Part shown: positions 5,670 to 6,906 of the stretch, in pieces
Numbering within the stretch: position 1 is the stretch's first letter
How the letters are laid out: the number at the start of each line of letters is the position of its first letter
Assembly (NCBI GenBank): GCA_023473205.1
Contig: JAMCYY010000115.1
Coordinates: forward strand, 1-6,906
DNA length: 6,906 nt
Source: Patescibacteria group bacterium
GTDB lineage: Bacteria; Patescibacteriota; Microgenomatia; UM-FILTER-40-11
Reading direction: 5' to 3'
The notes under the pieces: generated by a model
What the model was told of the DNA's origin: nothing
Database searches by the model: none
What the model saw: the letters and a program-made list of their open reading frames with translations, nothing else
Position numbers and translations under genes: made by a program

Positions 5670-6836
5670 CTATTCCTTCTTCCAAATTACTTTATTATAT
5701 ATAAGCCAATTTAGAGGAATTGTTAACAAGAAAATGGCGATAACTTGATAAAGAAAAAGCCGATCACCCCAAAAGTAGGTAAACAAAGAAATCACTACCG
5801 ATGGAATAGCGATTCCCGTAATCACTGATGAAATATTGAAAGTAAAAAACTTTGTGAAAAGTTGACCAACATTGCTAATCTTTTCTTTAGAAAAAGTCCA
5901 AAGATTATTCCAAGTAAAATTGGAAACGATAGAAATTTCAGCCGCTAAAGCATTACAAACTCCATTCAATAAACTCAAGTTTGAATCTGGCCTGATCAAA
6001 ATTTTTTTAAAAATAAAAGCACCAGCTACATTAATCACAAAACCAATTCCACCCACAATACCAAATTTTAAAAATTTTGGCATCCAGGGAGACCTTTCAA
6101 AACGAATTTGAGTGGCAACTTTAATATATTCTGAAATGTATTTAATAAACCATTTTATTGACTTCATCCCTACTGTAGTTGGTGTTCCTGCTTTTCTTTC
6201 ACCGTAATGTGCTGGCAGTTCACAGAATTTTGCTTTTGTTTTTGAAAGTTCATAAATGGTTTTCATCTGGATCACAAAGCCAACAACATCAAGGCTTTTT
6301 ATATTTACTTGATCAAGGTGGTTCTTAACTCTTATCGCTTTGAAAGATCCAGCATGATCTTTGACCTCAGTAATACCTGCCCAATAGTAAGCCAAAAGAG
6401 TATCCGAAACCCAATGAGTCAATTTTCTAAAACCAGTAAAATCATCAGAACTGCCTGGAACACCACGAGAAGGGACAACCACATCATAACCATCATCAAT
6501 TTTCTCCAAAAGTTTTGGAGTCATAAAAGGATCCCATTGGAAATCAACATCAATCGGAATAACCACATCAGCCTCTAACTCCTTCATTGAATATTCATAG
6601 CCCTTCATAATTGCCTTACCATAACCTTGACGTGGCCCACTCACTAAGTGAATATTGGCATGTTTTTTCTCGTATTCCGTGGCAATCTTCCCTGTTCCAT
6701 CAGGTGAGTTGTCATCAATAACTAACATCTCAAACTTATATTTCGGGTTTTCCTTGGCAATTTTTAGCCAAGCGTCAAGCATGGGACCAATATTTTCTTT
6801 TTCATTATAAGTAGGAATTATTGCGATAACTTTCAT
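5670..6836 (-). CDS. GT2 polyprenyl-phosphate sugar synthase fused to a C-terminal GtrA membrane domain
   Basis: A 388-residue two-domain protein. Residues 1 to about 225 form a DPM1-like GT2 domain: IIPTYNEKENI (6-16), VIDDNSPDGTG (39-49), RQGYGKAIMKGYEY (69-82), IDVDFQWDP (95-103) with D96/D98 as the metal-binding pair, DHAGSFKA (160-167), GFVIQMKTIYEL (186-197) and ELPAHYGER (206-214). Residues about 255-388 form a GtrA domain of four helices, starting FLKFGIVGGIGFVIN (255-269), with NFTWNNLWTFS (306-316) and ending in IPLNWLIYNKVIWKKE. The GT2 part should load a sugar onto polyprenyl phosphate; GtrA proteins are linked to membrane passage of such lipid-sugars, though that role is inferred for most members. 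The start is well supported: GGAGG lies nine bases upstream and the ATG overlaps the upstream dehydrogenase stop as ATGA. The DxD is DVD rather than the common DAD. The protein is not the same subtype as the GT2 at 3107-3811. Confidence 0.92.
   Translation of the reverse strand: MKVIAIIPTYNEKENIGPMLDAWLKIAKENPKYKFEMLVIDDNSPDGTGKIATEYEKKHANIHLVSGPRQGYGKAIMKGYEYSMKELEADVVIPIDVDFQWDPFMTPKLLEKIDDGYDVVVPSRGVPGSSDDFTGFRKLTHWVSDTLLAYYWAGITEVKDHAGSFKAIRVKNHLDQVNIKSLDVVGFVIQMKTIYELSKTKAKFCELPAHYGERKAGTPTTVGMKSIKWFIKYISEYIKVATQIRFERSPWMPKFLKFGIVGGIGFVINVAGAFIFKKILIRPDSNLSLLNGVCNALAAEISIVSNFTWNNLWTFSKEKISNVGQLFTKFFTFNISSVITGIAIPSVVISLFTYFWGDRLFLYQVIAIFLLTIPLNWLIYNKVIWKKE
5674..5678 (-). promoter_or_regulatory. 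Ribosome binding site that decides the pyrE start
   Basis: AAGGA on the minus strand, inside the last codons of the GT2-GtrA gene, lies seven bases before the ATG at 5664-5666 and only four before the TTG at 5667-5669. The spacing favours ATG. Confidence 0.7.
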
Positions 6837-6906
6837 TTGCCTATTCCTCCGTAAATAAAACCAAGTTTTTCTAACTGCTTCCGATTATAAATATTTCTGC
6901 CATCAG
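6833..6906 (-). CDS. C-terminal end of a UDP-glucose/GDP-mannose-type nucleotide-sugar dehydrogenase (partial)
   Basis: Only the last 23 codons and the TGA are in the window; the rest lies beyond the right edge. They read DGRNIYNRKQLEKLGF then IYGGIGK. The DGRNIY start and the LGF-x-Y-x-GIG end are the hallmark C-terminus of UDP-glucose 6-dehydrogenase (Ugd/TuaD) and relatives, which oxidise a nucleotide sugar to its uronic acid using two NAD+. The usual ending is YYGIGR, so this copy differs slightly. Its stop overlaps the ATG of the GT2-GtrA gene (ATGA), and it contains that gene's ribosome binding site, so the two are almost surely one operon. The short match cannot separate UDP-glucose from other substrates in the family, so no gene symbol is given. 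Confidence 0.8.
   Translation of the reverse strand, partial: DGRNIYNRKQLEKLGFIYGGIGK
6846..6850 (-). promoter_or_regulatory. Strong Shine-Dalgarno site of the GT2-GtrA gene
   Basis: GGAGG on the minus strand, nine bases before the ATG at 6834-6836, lies inside the coding sequence of the upstream dehydrogenase. It is the best ribosome binding site in the window and contrasts with the starts at 1432, 3105, 3811 and 3858, which have none. Confidence 0.85.

Noticed and set aside
5872..6578. Two plus-strand open frames (79 and 89 residues) antisense to the GT2-GtrA gene
   Set aside because: The opposite strand encodes a protein with motifs throughout; these frames are unsupported shadows.
1..6906. 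Recoded genetic code (TGA as Gly), as in some Patescibacteria
   Set aside because: The dehydrogenase ends at a TGA exactly where the family ends, and no gene here has an in-frame TGA within its body.

Overview
The window is AT-rich, densely coding DNA from what is most likely an uncultivated Patescibacteria/CPR bacterium, perhaps of the Microgenomates type. The evidence is indirect: low GC, gaps of 0-128 bases, mostly small proteins, runs of polyprenyl-phosphate-dependent glycosyltransferases, weak or absent Shine-Dalgarno sites at several starts, and GTG as a start. TAA, TAG and TGA all act as stops, so the recoded Gracilibacteria/Absconditabacteria code does not apply. The lineage call is inference; no marker gene is present.

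Layout, left to right. (1) Positions 1-1432, minus strand: the N-terminal 477 codons of a GT39-like membrane glycosyltransferase, cut by the left edge. (2) Positions 1433-1560: an AT-rich gap that forms a long imperfect inverted repeat built from the octamer AATTTTCA. (3) Positions 1561-3105, minus: a complete 514-residue paralogue of the first protein. (4) Positions 3107-3811, minus: a 234-residue GT2 enzyme resembling dolichol/polyprenyl-phosphate sugar synthases, one base from the preceding gene. (5) Positions 3812-3857: a compact divergent promoter region that appears to give leaderless mRNAs both ways. (6) Positions 3858-5000, plus: a 380-residue multi-pass protein resembling PIG-V-type/GT-C mannosyltransferases. 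(7) Positions 5010-5666, minus: orotate phosphoribosyltransferase (pyrE) with an unusual short catalytic loop. (8) Positions 5670-6836, minus: a GT2 synthase fused to a C-terminal GtrA membrane domain. (9) Positions 6833-6906, minus: the last 23 codons of a UDP-glucose/GDP-mannose-type dehydrogenase, overlapping the next gene by ATGA.

How the genes fit together (inference from families): the sugar dehydrogenase supplies a nucleotide sugar acid; the two GT2 enzymes would charge a polyprenyl-phosphate carrier with a sugar on the cytoplasmic face; the GtrA domain is a candidate for moving that lipid-linked sugar across the membrane; and the three GT-C proteins would use lipid-linked sugars on the outer face to modify glycans, lipids or proteins. 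pyrE is the outlier, but it makes the UMP precursor from which UDP-sugars are built. There are two transcription units on the minus strand (dehydrogenase - GT2/GtrA - pyrE, and GT2 - GT39 - possibly GT39) with one plus-strand gene between them. No RNA gene, CRISPR array or mobile element was seen.
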